From: Spinacia oleracea
Lineage: Eukaryota > Streptophyta > Magnoliopsida > Caryophyllales > Amaranthaceae
Direction: 5' to 3'
Length of the DNA: 64,000 nucleotides
Assembly: GCF_020520425.1 (NCBI RefSeq)
Contig: NC_079488.1
Coordinates: 89,447,285-89,511,284, forward strand
The notes under the pieces were generated by a model, which made no database searches, had not been told where the DNA came from, and saw only the letters and a list, made by a program, of their open reading frames with translations. The translations under genes and the position numbers were made by a program. How positions within the stretch are numbered: position 1 is the stretch's first letter; each line of letters opens with the position of its first letter. Shown one piece after another: positions 35,452 through 47,673 of this stretch.

Positions 35452-38400
35452 ATGGCAGCGGCGCTAGTCAGAAGCGGGCGATCCAACCACCACTTAGCCA
35501 CCATCATCCGCCATTCCTCCACCGTATCCACCACCATCAAACCGTCACATCACAAGGAGCACAGCCAAAACCAGGTATACCTAAAACCCAACAACACAAT
35601 CGGAAGCTGGGAACCCCCGAAAACCCCCAAAGAAGCCGAAGCAAAACTCGCCTTCCTCCGCCGTGACTACGCGAAGCAAGTCAAGGTGCTTCGCAAGCAG
35701 TACATCCACGAGATGGAGTTGCAGAGGGAGGAGCAGCTGCGGAAAGACGAGGCCCGCAAGGTTGAGATTCTCCGGCAGAGGGAGGAGCGAGACAAATATA
35801 AGGCTGCTGCTGCTCAGGTTCGTGCTACTGAGCGTAAGGCGTTTGAGCAGGAGTTTCGCCATACCCTGGTAATGTTTAATTCCCTCTCCTCAATTGCATT
35901 TTCATTTATGTTGTTTGTGGAATTTGTGCGGTTATGCTGCAAATTGTTGTTGGGAATTCTTAGTTTGAGGATGGATTTTAAGTCAGAGGTGCGAAAATAC
36001 GGAGACTGATTGTTCATCAATGTTTTACTATGAATATGTGAATGTGTTGAAATGATGCAGACCCCCTTAATGATAGGTTTTTATGGTTTTACAACTCAAT
36101 TTGCGGAGCCGCAAAAATTCAGAAAAAATGAAATGGTATGCAGTAAAAGAATGTTGTTTATGAATTAAATGTGTTTGAGGACAATTGAGTTTAAGCAAGT
36201 GAAAAGAGGAAAAATTAAGTTAGGGACTATGGATGAGGATATAATCGCAGTTGCTTAGGGTATGCAGAAGGCTAAGCCTATTGTATTCTAATAGCTTAGA
36301 TTAGAAAAGTACTACTCATAGTCTCATACTATTAGGGCAGATAATGAAAAACTCAATTGTGTCTTTCTTGGTTTTTTCAGTATACCTTCCACTCCAGGGA
36401 GTTGCTCGATTTGTAGAGCTAATTTTAACCGTTGGTTGTGGAACATACCAAGAAAGAAAAAGACAGGAAGTTCTATTTGTAAAAGACTTATTTTACCTAC
36501 CATATTGAAAATTTGAAGATAACTTTCCTTTAGGAGGATGAACGTGCAAGAACTTGCAGTTTTAATTCTTAACCTTCAGTTTAGGCTCTCCAAGGATCAT
36601 GCTGGGTCAAATGGGCCAGAAAAGTGGTCAAGTAGATTATTTAAGGTCTAATCATGGTTACTAGCCCATAATTAATAAAGTTGTATGAGTCGCACTACTC
36701 CCTAATGACATGCGCAGCGAGCAATCTTGTTAGCAACCCACGTCCTCCAAAAGTAGAATGAATATTCTAATACGTTACGCCAATGTCTATCATCTGTTGT
36801 TGCTTGCCCCCTTTTCTGTTCAGTTCATACTCTTCATAACTTTAGAACCTCTCTTATATGAAGGCTTAGCCGCTCAAAACAACTCACATACCGGCTGTTA
36901 ATAAGAGATATAACTGATAGAAAAATGGAGCCAGTGAATGATTGTTTTCTTCCTCATTTGTGCTTCTTTTTTTCGAAGGGCCAAATATAATAGATACGAA
37001 GTATATTCTTTTACTAACTTGTAGAAAAAATCTGAAGGTGAAAACTTCTAAACTGAATTAATAAAAGGACTTTTATTTTGAAAAATAAAAGTAACTAGTT
37101 GCACTTAACCCTCAGGATGTTTTTTGGTACTTCTGACTAGTTGATAGTCTATCTAGCCGTATATACCTTCTTTATGTTGCACATGTGATTTCCATGATGG
37201 GTTAGAATGTGAAGCAACTTGAGTGTTTTCTTTTAACAAAATAGAAGTATCCATAAGTACACACGAGTCGTCACAATGTGTTAGGCCTTGTTCTTTTGAA
37301 TTTATTAGTCCCTAATTTCAGGATAAATAAGTTTAGTTAAGTTAAGGAGCATTCGGTTCAATTTAGGAGAATGCAGTTAAGTTAAATTAAGTTCATTTCA
37401 GTTCATGAGTATTATTATTAAGTTTGGGTTCATGAGTATCGTTATTGTTATTTATTATTTATTATTTGTAATTTGTTATTTGTTACTACCTCCGTTCCTG
37501 AAAATTCTTTACACTTACTATTTGTTTATTTAACCACTAAAATATCCATTTCCATATGTGAAAAAATTACAAAAAGTTGATATTTTGAAAATGCACAACG
37601 AGACAAATCTATCAAGGTCTTACATGATAACGTTTTGATGTATATAATAGTGAGAATTTACTGTCAAAATTTTCATACTTTGGACACATATTTCAAAGGC
37701 ATAAAGAACTTTTAGGAAAGGAGTTAGTATTTGTTATTTGTTACTTTTTTTGTTGATGATGTAGATGAAATAATTTCCCTTCCCTTTGTTGTAGTGACTA
37801 TTCTTACTTTGTGGGAAATAACAACACTTGTTTAAAAAATGTCATCTTTCAATGTTGTTGTTGAGAGATGACATGGGTGAAAGCATTTCCCTTCCCTTCG
37901 TTGTAGTCCGACTTTTCTCACTTTGTGGGAAATAACAACACTTGTTTAATAAAGGTTATCTTTCGATGGATTGAATGGAGGACTACCTTAGTTAACAGAG
38001 GGCTTTGATGAGAGGTACTCAGGTACGTTGGGTGATACATTCAAGGTTCATTGGTGTTTGTCATCAGTGGATTAATAGGCCCTTGATTGTCAGTTGTCGC
38101 AGCAGAAACAGTTCATCTCACATGAGAGTAGGTAAAAGCCATTTTGTAAAGGACTTTGGACTTGCCTTCTGTTACATCACATCTTAACATCTGATATACG
38201 CGGTTATGTCACCAACTCAGTAAGGAAATACACACATTCCACAATTTCAGTTTCAGAAATGTAATATGACTCTCTCTCTTCAATTATTCCGTCTCTTTTC
38301 TTTCCTTATGGCTTCTCTCACCACCTCTTTCATTTTTTTGACGGGACTTATGTATTGATGTCCAATGTAAAACCCTTGATATGTCATTTGCTAGACTTTT

Positions 38401-41400
38401 AGCTGTTTGGTTCTGTTGTGTGGAAAGGAAAGGAAAGGAAACAAGAAAGAGAGGCAAAAGGAAAAGAAACAAAACCCCAATTACCTGTCTTGTTTGGTTG
38501 GAGAAGGTAAGCAGTTTTTTTTTTCAAGTGTTTGACGGCTCAAAAAAAAAAAAAAGAGAGAGAAAGTCGGTCATTTTCCTCAACAACACCACCACCACCG
38601 TCCAACAAATCAACACTCTTCTCCACTACTTACCAACCTCTTATTACTATTGACAACTAGAAAATCCATCTACTGGCAAGAGGAAATCTGTTTAGATCTA
38701 AATCTTCCCCTTTCACCACCATCACCCGCTGCCTACATTGCTCAGCCACCACTGCTCGTTTAAATCTGTGGTGGGTGGGCGGAATTGGGTGATGGGTCAG
38801 AAAAGTTTCGGGTTGCTGGAGTTGGTGATTAAACGGGCGTTCCGAGGGTGGGGCATGGGCGGCTGCGATGGTGGGGTAGGGGGTTAGTGGTTGACTGGAA
38901 CACTATTGGAGCTAGGATTATGGTGTTATCAAAGTTGGTCCAAGTTGCTGATATTCTTGAGGGAAATGGGGGAACTCAACTCCCAACTTCCCAAGGGGAG
39001 ATAGGAATCACATTAGAGATATTTTGGAACTCTTAAAAGAAAAAACGGATAGGGAAATAAGAAAGCCACCAACCAAACTTCATCAAAGAGAATCAGCGAC
39101 ATTGTATCCGTTTCCCTTGAAACCTCCCAACCAAACAACTCCTTATATGATTGGTTTGTAAAGTTTCAGAGAAAGACCGAGGACTTTAATAAGAAAGAAC
39201 ATAATTGGTGGAGGTGTTGGTCACGCTGGCACCGTGGATGTGGTAGACTCGGATGAAAGCTTAGGCTGTCTGTCTTTGAAAATAATGTTGGTGATGTAAA
39301 TGAGTCAGTTTCGTGTTGTAAGAGTAAATGTCGTTCCTTGTGTAAATGTGTTGATGATGAATTTATTTTTAAGATCATGGGCTTTACCATGTCTTATCTT
39401 ATGAGAGAAAGTACAAAACCCATGAAGTAGCATATTAGGCTTACTAAAGAAAATAAAATAGAGTAGGGAATTAGTAAAATTTTAAACTTTTGACAGTTAC
39501 GGATGGCTGGTGGAGGCATTTTCAAGAAGATTTTTTTGAATAAAGAGGGTTACTCCGTCCGTCCCACAATACTCGTACTCATCTTTGCACAAAATTTTAG
39601 GTGATAAGTGGTTGTTTGGTTATCAATTTGTTATTTAATTGAAAAATAGATGTGATAGGAGTTATTGGGGTTTTAATTGAATGAGAGAGGCTGGGGACTA
39701 AAAAAATTTAGTGGGAAGAGAGAACATTATAATAATTGCGGGGTTATTTTTAATTTGAAAGTGTAACAAGTAATGTGGGACGGAGGGAATATCTTTTTTC
39801 TGTGTTTTAGCCTCCCTTGTTAACTTTATGGTTTTTGTCAACCTAGATTATCAAAATGGATGAAAGATATGGAATACAAAAAGCCTATCCTTGTTACTTT
39901 GTTGTTGGTTGAATACCCTTGTAACTAAGTATCATGAATTTATGATTCAATGCCTATACAAGCTTTGAACGGTCTTATTACCTGGTTGGCCAAGCTTCTC
40001 AAAGTGTTTCTAGACATAAAAAGTAGAAAATAGGGAAAACAAGGGTATATGAGGAAGTAGTTTATGTTTCTGTAGAAGCCAAAATCACTTCCCAACCCCC
40101 TTAGATTTAGATACAGAGGCTTCAATTCAATTCCCGGCTTCTAGTTTTGGTTTCTCGGTGAGCTATTTTGCTCCCATTTAATGAATGTTTTTGTTGCAAA
40201 TATTACCTGGTTGGCCAAGCTTCTCAAAGTGTTTCTAGACATAAAAAGTAGAAAATAGGGAAAACAAGGGTATATGAGGAAGTAGTTTATGTTTCTGTAG
40301 AAGCCAAAATCACTTCCCAACCCCCTTAGATTTAGATACAGAGTTCAATTCCCGGCTTCTAGTTTTGGTTTCTCGGGGAGCTATTTTGCTCCCATTTAAT
40401 GAATGTTTTTGTTGCAAATATTACCGTTGATAGGAAAAGTATAGACACCCTCATCCTATCTAAAGACATAGTTGTACCCTTCGTGCTTTCTCATTTTTCC
40501 ATGGCAAGACCCTTCTCTCTCTCATATCTTCCATTGAAAAACACATTACGCTTTTCGTTTAAGTCCGTTACAGAAAGTTCTTTACACTTATGCTTTATTC
40601 TATTTTTGGAATACAATACTTACAATTGTACACTATATTATGTCCCTGTTTGGTTAGGAGCTGTTAGCCGATAGCTGGTTTGACTAGCTGTTAGCGGTTA
40701 GCTGTTTATATTAGCTGATTTGACTAGCTGGTTGCATTAGCTGTTTAGGTAAAAGTGTTTGGTAAATTAGCTGATACTCCCTCCGTTCCATAATGTTCCT
40801 CACTTTTCCACTATGCGCGGTCTCAAATGCACTACTTTGACCGTTAATAATTTTAATTACGTAATAGTAAAAATTATAAAAAAATGATATTTAGAAAATT
40901 TATATTGAAACGAATCCAATGATATCCTACAAGTTAACATTTATACTCTTAATCATACTATTAAATACGGTCAAAGTTTTTAAACTTTGACCATATGAAT
41001 AGTAAACATGAGGAACATTATGGAACAGATGGAGTAGTTGTTAGCTATTTAATATGTAAAATGACCATTAAGGACATTGGCATACTTTGTTTCTTATTAA
41101 TATTAGACAAATAGTTTATTGTGTTAAATTTTTTTTCTTTACATTTTTCTAATAAACATTGACTAAATAAAATAAGGGTAAATTGTTTTTTACCATCTAA
41201 AAAAATTGAAAAAATTATTTTTTACCACCTAAAAAACTAAAAATTGTATTTTACCACCTAAAAGAAATTTTAAACTTGTTTTTTACCACTAAAAAATGGA
41301 AAAATGTATGAAAATGTTATGTAGGGGGCCACAATAACGGTAATACCTCTTGTATTTTCTATTCTTCCACGATATCATGTATTTAACTCTCTTCTCTCCC

Positions 41401-44245
41401 CCAACTTCCTTATGTTCCATGAATTTACATAATTTTTCACCATCATTATTTCACCAAATTTACAAAATTTAATGGAAATAAAGAGAGAAGAGTGAAAGAA
41501 TTAAAGAAAATCACACATGGAGTGTAAAAAATTGGAGGGAAATTGAATCAGGTAGCCATACATAAGTGTTTCATCTACTTTTTCGCTTTCATGTGGTAAA
41601 AACAAGTTTTAATACTTTTTTAGGTGGTAAAATACAAGTTTTAATTTTTTAGGTGGTAAAAAACAATTTTTCGATTTTTGTAGGTGGTAAAAAACAATTT
41701 TTCCATAAAATAAATTTAGTTTTTTTTTAAAAAATTATTCTTAATTTAATTTTTTTAATAATATATATTTTTCAAATAGATAAATATTACTAATGATATT
41801 TTAAGCATGATTGCAATATACTTCAATTGCTTCAAAGTACTAATATAAAATTTATTATAACAAAAATCGAATATAGTAAATAGGGTGAAATGAAAAAGAA
41901 AGTATGGGCAATGTTTTTAGGAGAAAAATATGTAGGGTACCAAGGTTGATAGTGGTTTTAATTGTAGGCAATAGTAGGACAAAATAGGCATTTTCATCCA
42001 CTTTCTCAAACCTCTAATAGTCTAATTGCAAAAAGCTCCTATATTGAGCTTTTTCAAAATTAGCCTTTTCACCTCAAAACTCTCTTTCAATCCTCTCCTA
42101 ACCAAACACTCCCAATTAGCTTTTTCTAAAAGTCAAACCTCTAATTCACCCCAAAAAGCTCTTTTCCCCTCAAACTTCTCCTAACCAAACAACCCCCATA
42201 AGTAGGATTGTAATGTAATCGACTTCTCCTAACCAAACAACCCCCATCCACTTGCAACATTTATTGGCCCACTTGCATAATTAAACCCTCTATTCTGATT
42301 TTTTTTTATTCATCTACTCTCACACTTAAACAAGATGTAATTTTCAGCCACTTGCAAATAACTACCCCACTTGCTCACCCTTCCTTTTACCTTAATTCGC
42401 TTGAAAACAGTAACCATAAAGAACATATAGGAATGGAGGTAGTAATTAACATAAAATACCCACTCTTTTTGAGGATGGTGAGCAATTGATGGTTATTTTC
42501 AGACTATTTGCATAGATGATGGTTGAGATGTAATATACATGGATCATGATGCGTAGATGTATTCAGATCTGAATTCAATTGTGAGAATGATGCGTATATA
42601 CTTTTCCCCCCATCAAGAGACTCAAATTGAATTGTTGATCAAATAATTCAGTCCAACCAATAAATACAAATGAGATCGGCACAATTGAAAAGTACAACAT
42701 CAATAAGGGGATTAATGGAGGAGGAGGGTATGAGGCTAATTTTGGGGTTGTGAATTGGCTGTATTATTGAGATAATTGAGCATTTTTCGTTCAGAATATT
42801 GTTGATAAAGGTGGGAATTAGTGTTTGAAGTAAGAATTGGGAAAGGTGGGATTATTTTGCATGGTTAACTTTTGTTTGAGGAGCTGTTGCTCCTGGAATG
42901 TTGATGAAAAAAGTAATGAGAGAACATGTGTCATTATTCTAATAAACTTTTTTTTTGTCAATAATATTATTATTTTTTTGCAATTTTTTTGTTGTAAATA
43001 TTTTTTTGTCAATAATAATCTTACATGGAGCCATGTTTTGTTAAACATATTCAGCAAGGTTTACTTTATTGTTAAAAATGGATAAATGGTCACAAACTCT
43101 AGAAATATAAATGGGCCAAACAATGAAAAAAATATTTCTATTTCTTAGAAACACTTCTTAAAAAAAAAAATTATTTTTTTTGGTGCAAATGAGCCACAAG
43201 GGCGGGGATGAGAATCGATCCCAGGTGATCCTGAAACCGGGATGGAAGCTCTAACCAACAGAGCTATCCATCACTCTCAACACTTCTTAAATTGAATGGG
43301 CAAACAAATTTATTTCTGAGAAGTGTTCCTCTAGAAACAGTTTCTATAGAATTATTTCTGAGAAACAAAAATTGTTTCCTAGAAGGTTGGCCAAACAAGC
43401 CCTTAGTGTCAATTTAAGCTCATAGGATTCAAAAGAAAATAACAAGAAGTTGGATGGTAAAAATGAACTTTATGCATGAGGTCATTTTATGACATGAAGA
43501 CTTCTTTTACACTTGTGAAACATAGTCATTTCCATAACCAGAAGTAGAAATTTTGGAGGATAAAGATTCTAGTAAAAACTTCGTTTGATTACACATAATA
43601 AGATCACTTCTTTCAGGAATGGAAGATTATACTCAAAATGAGCTAAATAAACTAGTGCCTCATCTCAGTTTTGTTGCTTGTTGAATGTAACTGATGGATA
43701 TCTACAACTAAAGGCAGGTTTCCGCCGAGAATAAGTTACTCTCTACCTTGAATGATGAATGAGCCGTGGTGAAATCAAGTGGTGCGTACATTAAAGCATG
43801 TTCAGAGAGAGAGAGAGAGAGAGTGTGTAGCTGTGCTTTGTAGATATTTTAGACCTCTATTGTGATTCAAATTTATCTTCAATGGTCTCATTTTCAATAG
43901 CTACACAATCCTTGCGTTCTGTGATTAACACAAAGGTGTTGACAAGGAATTGAGTGACTGGATGGATACATATTCTTCTACTACCTTGCGATCATTGACT
44001 TCATAATTCTTTGTGCTCTGTATAATTTTTACTGTGTTTCATATATCTAATGAACACTTTGAATTTTGCAGATGAAAGAAAGAAGAGAGAAGCTTGAATA
44101 CTGGAGAATGAGAGAAAAGGCAATTGAGGGGAAAAAGGAGGATAAAAAAGAACTTATCCGTAGGCAAAGCTCCGAGTGGATTGATGAGGAGAAGTTTGAG
44201 GCGATTATATTGCAAAAGGTTGTTGATCATCACACCCAACTTTAG
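35452..44245 (+). CDS. Gene 2: coiled-coil protein, probably mitochondrial, 2 exons
   Basis: Exons 35452-35868 and 44072-44245 give 196 residues; the intron is GT-AG in phase 0. The start is the first ATG followed by a presequence-like N terminus (MAAALVRSGRSNHHLATIIR; Arg/Ser/Ala-rich, no acidic residues), which suggests mitochondrial import. Residues about 50-60 hold GSWEPPKTPKEAEAKLAFLR, followed by a highly charged helix (about 60-175, rich in Lys, Arg, Glu), then SEWIDEEKFE near the C terminus. I recall similar small conserved plant proteins of unknown role ending in a WIDE-type motif but cannot assign a function. The 8.2-kb intron carries at least six repeats. An in-frame ATG opens exon 2, but the joined reading is preferred because the phase fits and the exon-1 frame runs straight into a consensus donor (CTG|GTAATG). 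Confidence 0.85.
37486..37727. mobile_element. Stowaway-like MITE in gene 2 intron
   Basis: The ends CTACCTCCGTTCCTGAAAAT and TTTTAGGAAAGGAGTTAG are inverted and flanked by TA (37484-37485 and 37728-37729). Confidence 0.8.
37745..37975. repeat. Direct duplication of about 115 bp in gene 2 intron
   Basis: The blocks near 37765-37855 and 37885-37972 share TTTCCCTTCCCTT(T/C)GTTGTAGT and CTTTGTGGGAAATAACAACA with scattered differences. Confidence 0.75.
38400..39143. mobile_element. Possible MITE with TGTTTGGTT / AACCAAACA ends
   Basis: The left end AGCTGTTTGGTTCTG and the right end CCCAACCAAACAACTCC are inverted. A second inner pair (TGTTTGGTTGGAG near 38490 and CCAACCAAACTTC near 39070) supports an inverted-repeat element. 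No target duplication was established. Confidence 0.4.
39553..39789. mobile_element. Stowaway-like MITE in gene 2 intron
   Basis: The ends CTCCGTCCGTCCCACAATAC and TAATGTGGGACGGAGGGA are inverted, with TA on both sides. Confidence 0.85.
39976..40418. repeat. Tandem duplication of 225 and 218 bp in gene 2 intron
   Basis: Copies 39976-40200 and 40201-40418 begin TATTACCTGGTTGGCCAAGC and are nearly identical apart from a 7-bp deletion in the second copy. A third copy starts (TATTACC at 40419) and stops at once. Confidence 0.95.
40777..41034. mobile_element. Stowaway-like MITE, same family as 60825-61029
   Basis: The ends CTCCCTCCGTTCCATAATG and CATTATGGAACAGATGGAG are inverted, with TA at 40775-40776 and 41035-41036. 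The interior matches the copy in ADT intron 2. Confidence 0.9.
41176..41704. mobile_element. Mutator-like MITE, 529 bp
   Basis: The inverted ends GGGTAAATTG and CAATTTTTCC are flanked by the 9-bp duplication ATAAAATAA (41167-41175 and 41705-41713). TTTTACCACCTAAAA words repeat in both arms. It is the same family and length as 44598-45126. Confidence 0.85.
43162..43279 (-). mobile_element. tRNA-derived SINE
   Basis: The minus strand carries a box A (TAGCTCTGTTGGTTAGAG) and a box B (GGATCGATTCTC) spaced as in a tRNA, then a short tail ending in an A-rich run. The 11-bp duplication ACACTTCTTAA flanks it (43151-43161 and 43280-43290). At 118 bp it is short for a SINE. It lies in the gene 2 intron. 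Confidence 0.85.
43804..43823. repeat. (GA)n microsatellite
   Basis: Ten AG units followed by GTGTGT, in the gene 2 intron. Confidence 0.9.
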
Positions 44246-44597
44246 ACACTGAGGATTGGTTTGAGTCTTTTGAGAGTTTGGAGTTGTATACCATGTTCCC
44301 CAAAATTTTGCATAGTGTAATTGATCCTTGCACTATTTTGTCTCGGGTCTCATCTCATTTTCAAAAAAAATGATGCAAGTTTCCGTCCATCTATTCTCTG
44401 ATGTAGTGACAAATTTTTGCTATAGCTGTTCTGTTACAGCTTTGACTGGAGTGGCGGCAGTCTGTCAATGAGTGTTCTACGGTAATTTTGACTTATCACC
44501 ATTGTAATAAAGTACTCCATACTACGTAGGTCCCATTTTTATTGTCTTGTTTGGCAAAAAAAGTGTGGCCTTGGTCAAATATATGTCCTAATAATTA

Positions 44598-45126
44598 GGA
44601 CAAATTGTCCACCTACATACAAAAATCAAAAATTTGTTTTTTTACCACCTAAAAAAATAAAACTTGTACTTTACGAACTAAAAAAAATTAAAACTTGTTT
44701 TTTACCACTTGAAAGAGAAAATTTAGATAAATCCTTTATGTGTGACTATCTAATTCAAGTTTTCTTTAATTTTTTACCCTCCTTATATGATTTTCTTTAA
44801 CTCTTTCACCCTTCTTGTTTTACTTTCATTAAATTTTGTCAATTTTGTGAATTAATGATGGTGAAAATTTATGAAATTTATGAAACATAAGGAAGTTGAG
44901 GAAATGAAGAGAGTTAAAACATGAAATCGTGGAAGAATATAACATATAATAAGTATTACCGTTATTGCCGCCCCCTACATAACATTTTCATACACTTTTC
45001 CATTTTTCAGGTGGTAAAAAATAAGTTTTAATTTTTTTTTTAGGTGGTAAGAAACATATTTTAGTTTATTATGTGATAAAAAAAAAAAAAAATTATTTTA
45101 TTAGGTGGTAAAAAAACAATTTATCC
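44598..45126. mobile_element. Mutator-like MITE, 529 bp, just downstream of gene 2
   Basis: The inverted ends GGACAAATTG and CAATTTATCC are flanked by the 9-bp duplication TAATAATTA (44589-44597 and 45127-45135). The interior has TTTTACCACCT / AGGTGGTAAAA words as in 41176-41704. It starts about 350 bp after the stop codon of gene 2. Confidence 0.9.
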
Positions 45127-45135
45127 TAATAATTA

Positions 45136-47673
45136 GGTACTTTTTTCTTTATAATGGTAACAAGTTGAAATTTGATCTATGGTTTGAGTTATGGTGATAG
45201 ATTTGTGCTCAAAATGCTTCAGTGGTCATGAAACCGTCGATTTCTTCATTCGTGCATCCTCTGTTTTAGCTTCACCCTTCGTTTCACTTTTCAAGGAGGG
45301 AATCGACGTTTTTTTAGTTCCTGGTGTTAGAAAAACTGTGGCTTTCATTTGAACTTAAAAAGGCACGAGAAGTTTACACTCTACCATAGTGAAAAGTGAA
45401 TACATGATCTATGTAAAGGAGGAAAAAAAAACACTGTATTCGAGCATCTACGCCCAAGTGAATACATGATCTCCATTTTAATCCGCATAAACTTGATAAT
45501 TCATCTCAGTAAGTGAAAACACCATAAGTAACCGTGTTGCATATCTGTTGATTCCTCTCCATTAATTTTCCTCCATTTTCTATCTTAAAATTATGACACA
45601 TAAGCTACTTAAAATAAAAATAAAAATAAAGCTCAAAAAGCTTTCCTAATTCCCCCCATCAAGCACATCTGACCATCGATTAGAGAATTGGATATCGATC
45701 TGCTGCAGAGAAGTCAAAATTGCAACATCGGCAAACCTTGTTGTGGAATCAAGTAAGCTTGAAGTAAAAAACCCTGTATCAAAGGGTACAAGAACAATCA
45801 GAATTAACAGTCAGTTTACATCTCATTCAAAATGAAAGGTATCCAGAGTTCCAAACTATAAATTTTATTTCACAATGCATATCACTTTCACAAAATCAAT
45901 TAACGGCGTCTACGTTTTACAATTTTCCTATCCTCTCTTCTTACAGCCTATCAATGATATTTAATACAGTGAATATCCAAAGAAAGCTTAAACTTTTTTC
46001 ACAGAAAAGCCATTTTTGTTTTACAATTAAAGGTATCCAGAGTTCCAGACTGTAAATTATATTTTCTGTCTCATTCTCAAGGGAACGAATACGCACAATC
46101 GAACAAATGGTATTTAATACTCCCTCTGTAATTTTTTAAGAGTACATAAACTATTTAGTAATTATGGCCGTATTTTTTTAGGAGTTAAATTTCCCTTTTT
46201 GACAACTTTTAACATTAAAATATTACACCAAGGTCGGAAACAATAATCAGTCGATTCAACTAACATTTATTAAGAATCACAATGACAGTTCTTAGTTGTC
46301 AAAAAAAAAAAACAAAAAACAATGACAGTTCTTGAGAAGACAAAGCCGTTATTACAACTAGGTTTTCGGAAACTAAGCACAAAACTCATTATTGCAAAAA
46401 GAATGATGATTCAATCTAGATAAACCTCGTTAGAAAGTAACAAGTTAGCCATCCATGATAGTATGATACCACCTCTCAATTTAAATACTGAACCTCGTAA
46501 TAACTGAAAATTTAAGTATAAATGACATAAAGAAAATATGACCATCAAAATATGCATCCAACCTGACTCAACTACAGCATCAAGTATCACAACAAGTTGA
46601 AACAAAGAAAAAAGAAAATAGAAAAACCCCATCCTTGACTTTACTGTATAAGAGATATATTCACATGGAAACTATAGACAAGCGCGTTTGAAATGAGCAT
46701 CATTACACAGTCCATACTCCATATACTTCAAGTTTCTTGTTTCTTGGTTCTGGATCCTCTGTCCAATGTTTTTAACCAATCAAAATTGACCCCCAAACAC
46801 CCCCCCCCCCTCCCAAAAAAATAAATAAAAGAAAAGGAAAGGAAAAAATGCTCACTCGTTTAGTCCATGTAATTATCATCAAGGCAGCAGTTGATTGTAG
46901 TTAGCATTACTATTGATTATCAACAAACAAAATAATTATTCAGGCTTACTTCCCCATCAAGCTAACTGTAAAGATAAACAAATGCACCACCCATAAAACC
47001 TCACTCACATATTTGATCTCTACTTCCCGTATCAGGTTTCCATATGCATCATTAGTTTCATCCACATGATTACATTTTTATTTTCTCAGCTAAGTAACTG
47101 CCCGCTATGGTATCTACACCCGTCAATGCTGAGTACATAAAGTCACCACACGCAACTCCAGGATTATATTACAATACCTTTACATTCTGCCTAGTGAATG
47201 ATCTATTTCTTTCCTGGTGATTGACTGCTTAGGCGTTGTAGTTTAATAGGTAACATTCTAGTGACACCCCTCAAGATGCAACAATAATGACAACCCCCAT
47301 TGTGTGACTCAACTCATAAAGCATATGAGAAGTTCCAAAAGATTGATATGTCACAGCCTATTCTAACTTGCTTTAGGCTGTCCATTAAAGATGTTTCCAA
47401 TTACAACAACCGGCATGCATAACTACAAGTCCACTAGATTCAATGTAATTCAATAATTCATACAAGGGATACTATAACTGTGTAAGATCAAACTACTGGT
47501 TGGACTCTTTAAAATCCAGCAAAATTTTCGAAGCTGATCTCATGCATATGGTGGTGATGTATGGAATTTACAGTTATAGACCAAGGACAAGAATTGAATA
47601 TAACAAAAAGAGTCTTCTAAGCATCACTGCTTTCCGAAAAGATGAAACCTTACCAGACCTGAGACCTCGGCGA
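45136..47673. other. Intergenic region between convergent gene 2 and ADT
   Basis: There is no open frame with recognisable content. It contains a poly-C run (about 46800-46810) and a lone Stowaway-like end (TACTCCCTCTGTAATTTTTT, about 46120). The right part must include the ADT 3' UTR, but no convincing polyadenylation signal could be chosen. Confidence 0.6.

Larger units (their letters stand above)
40644..42199. mobile_element. hAT-like MITE with TTTGGTTAGGAG ends, carrying nested MITEs
   Basis: The left end CCCTGTTTGGTTAGGAGCTG and the right end CTCCTAACCAAACAACCCCC are inverted. A second right-end-like block (CTCCTAACCAAACACTCCC, about 42095-42113) and a repeat of the right end at about 42222-42247 indicate a rearranged or compound insertion. 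Nested inside are a Stowaway (40777-41034) and a Mutator-like MITE (41176-41704). Confidence 0.6.

Noticed and set aside
43178-43279. Possible tRNA gene on the minus strand
   Set aside because: Box A and B are present, but the acceptor stem does not close, a SINE-like tail follows, and an 11-bp target duplication flanks it. Called a SINE.
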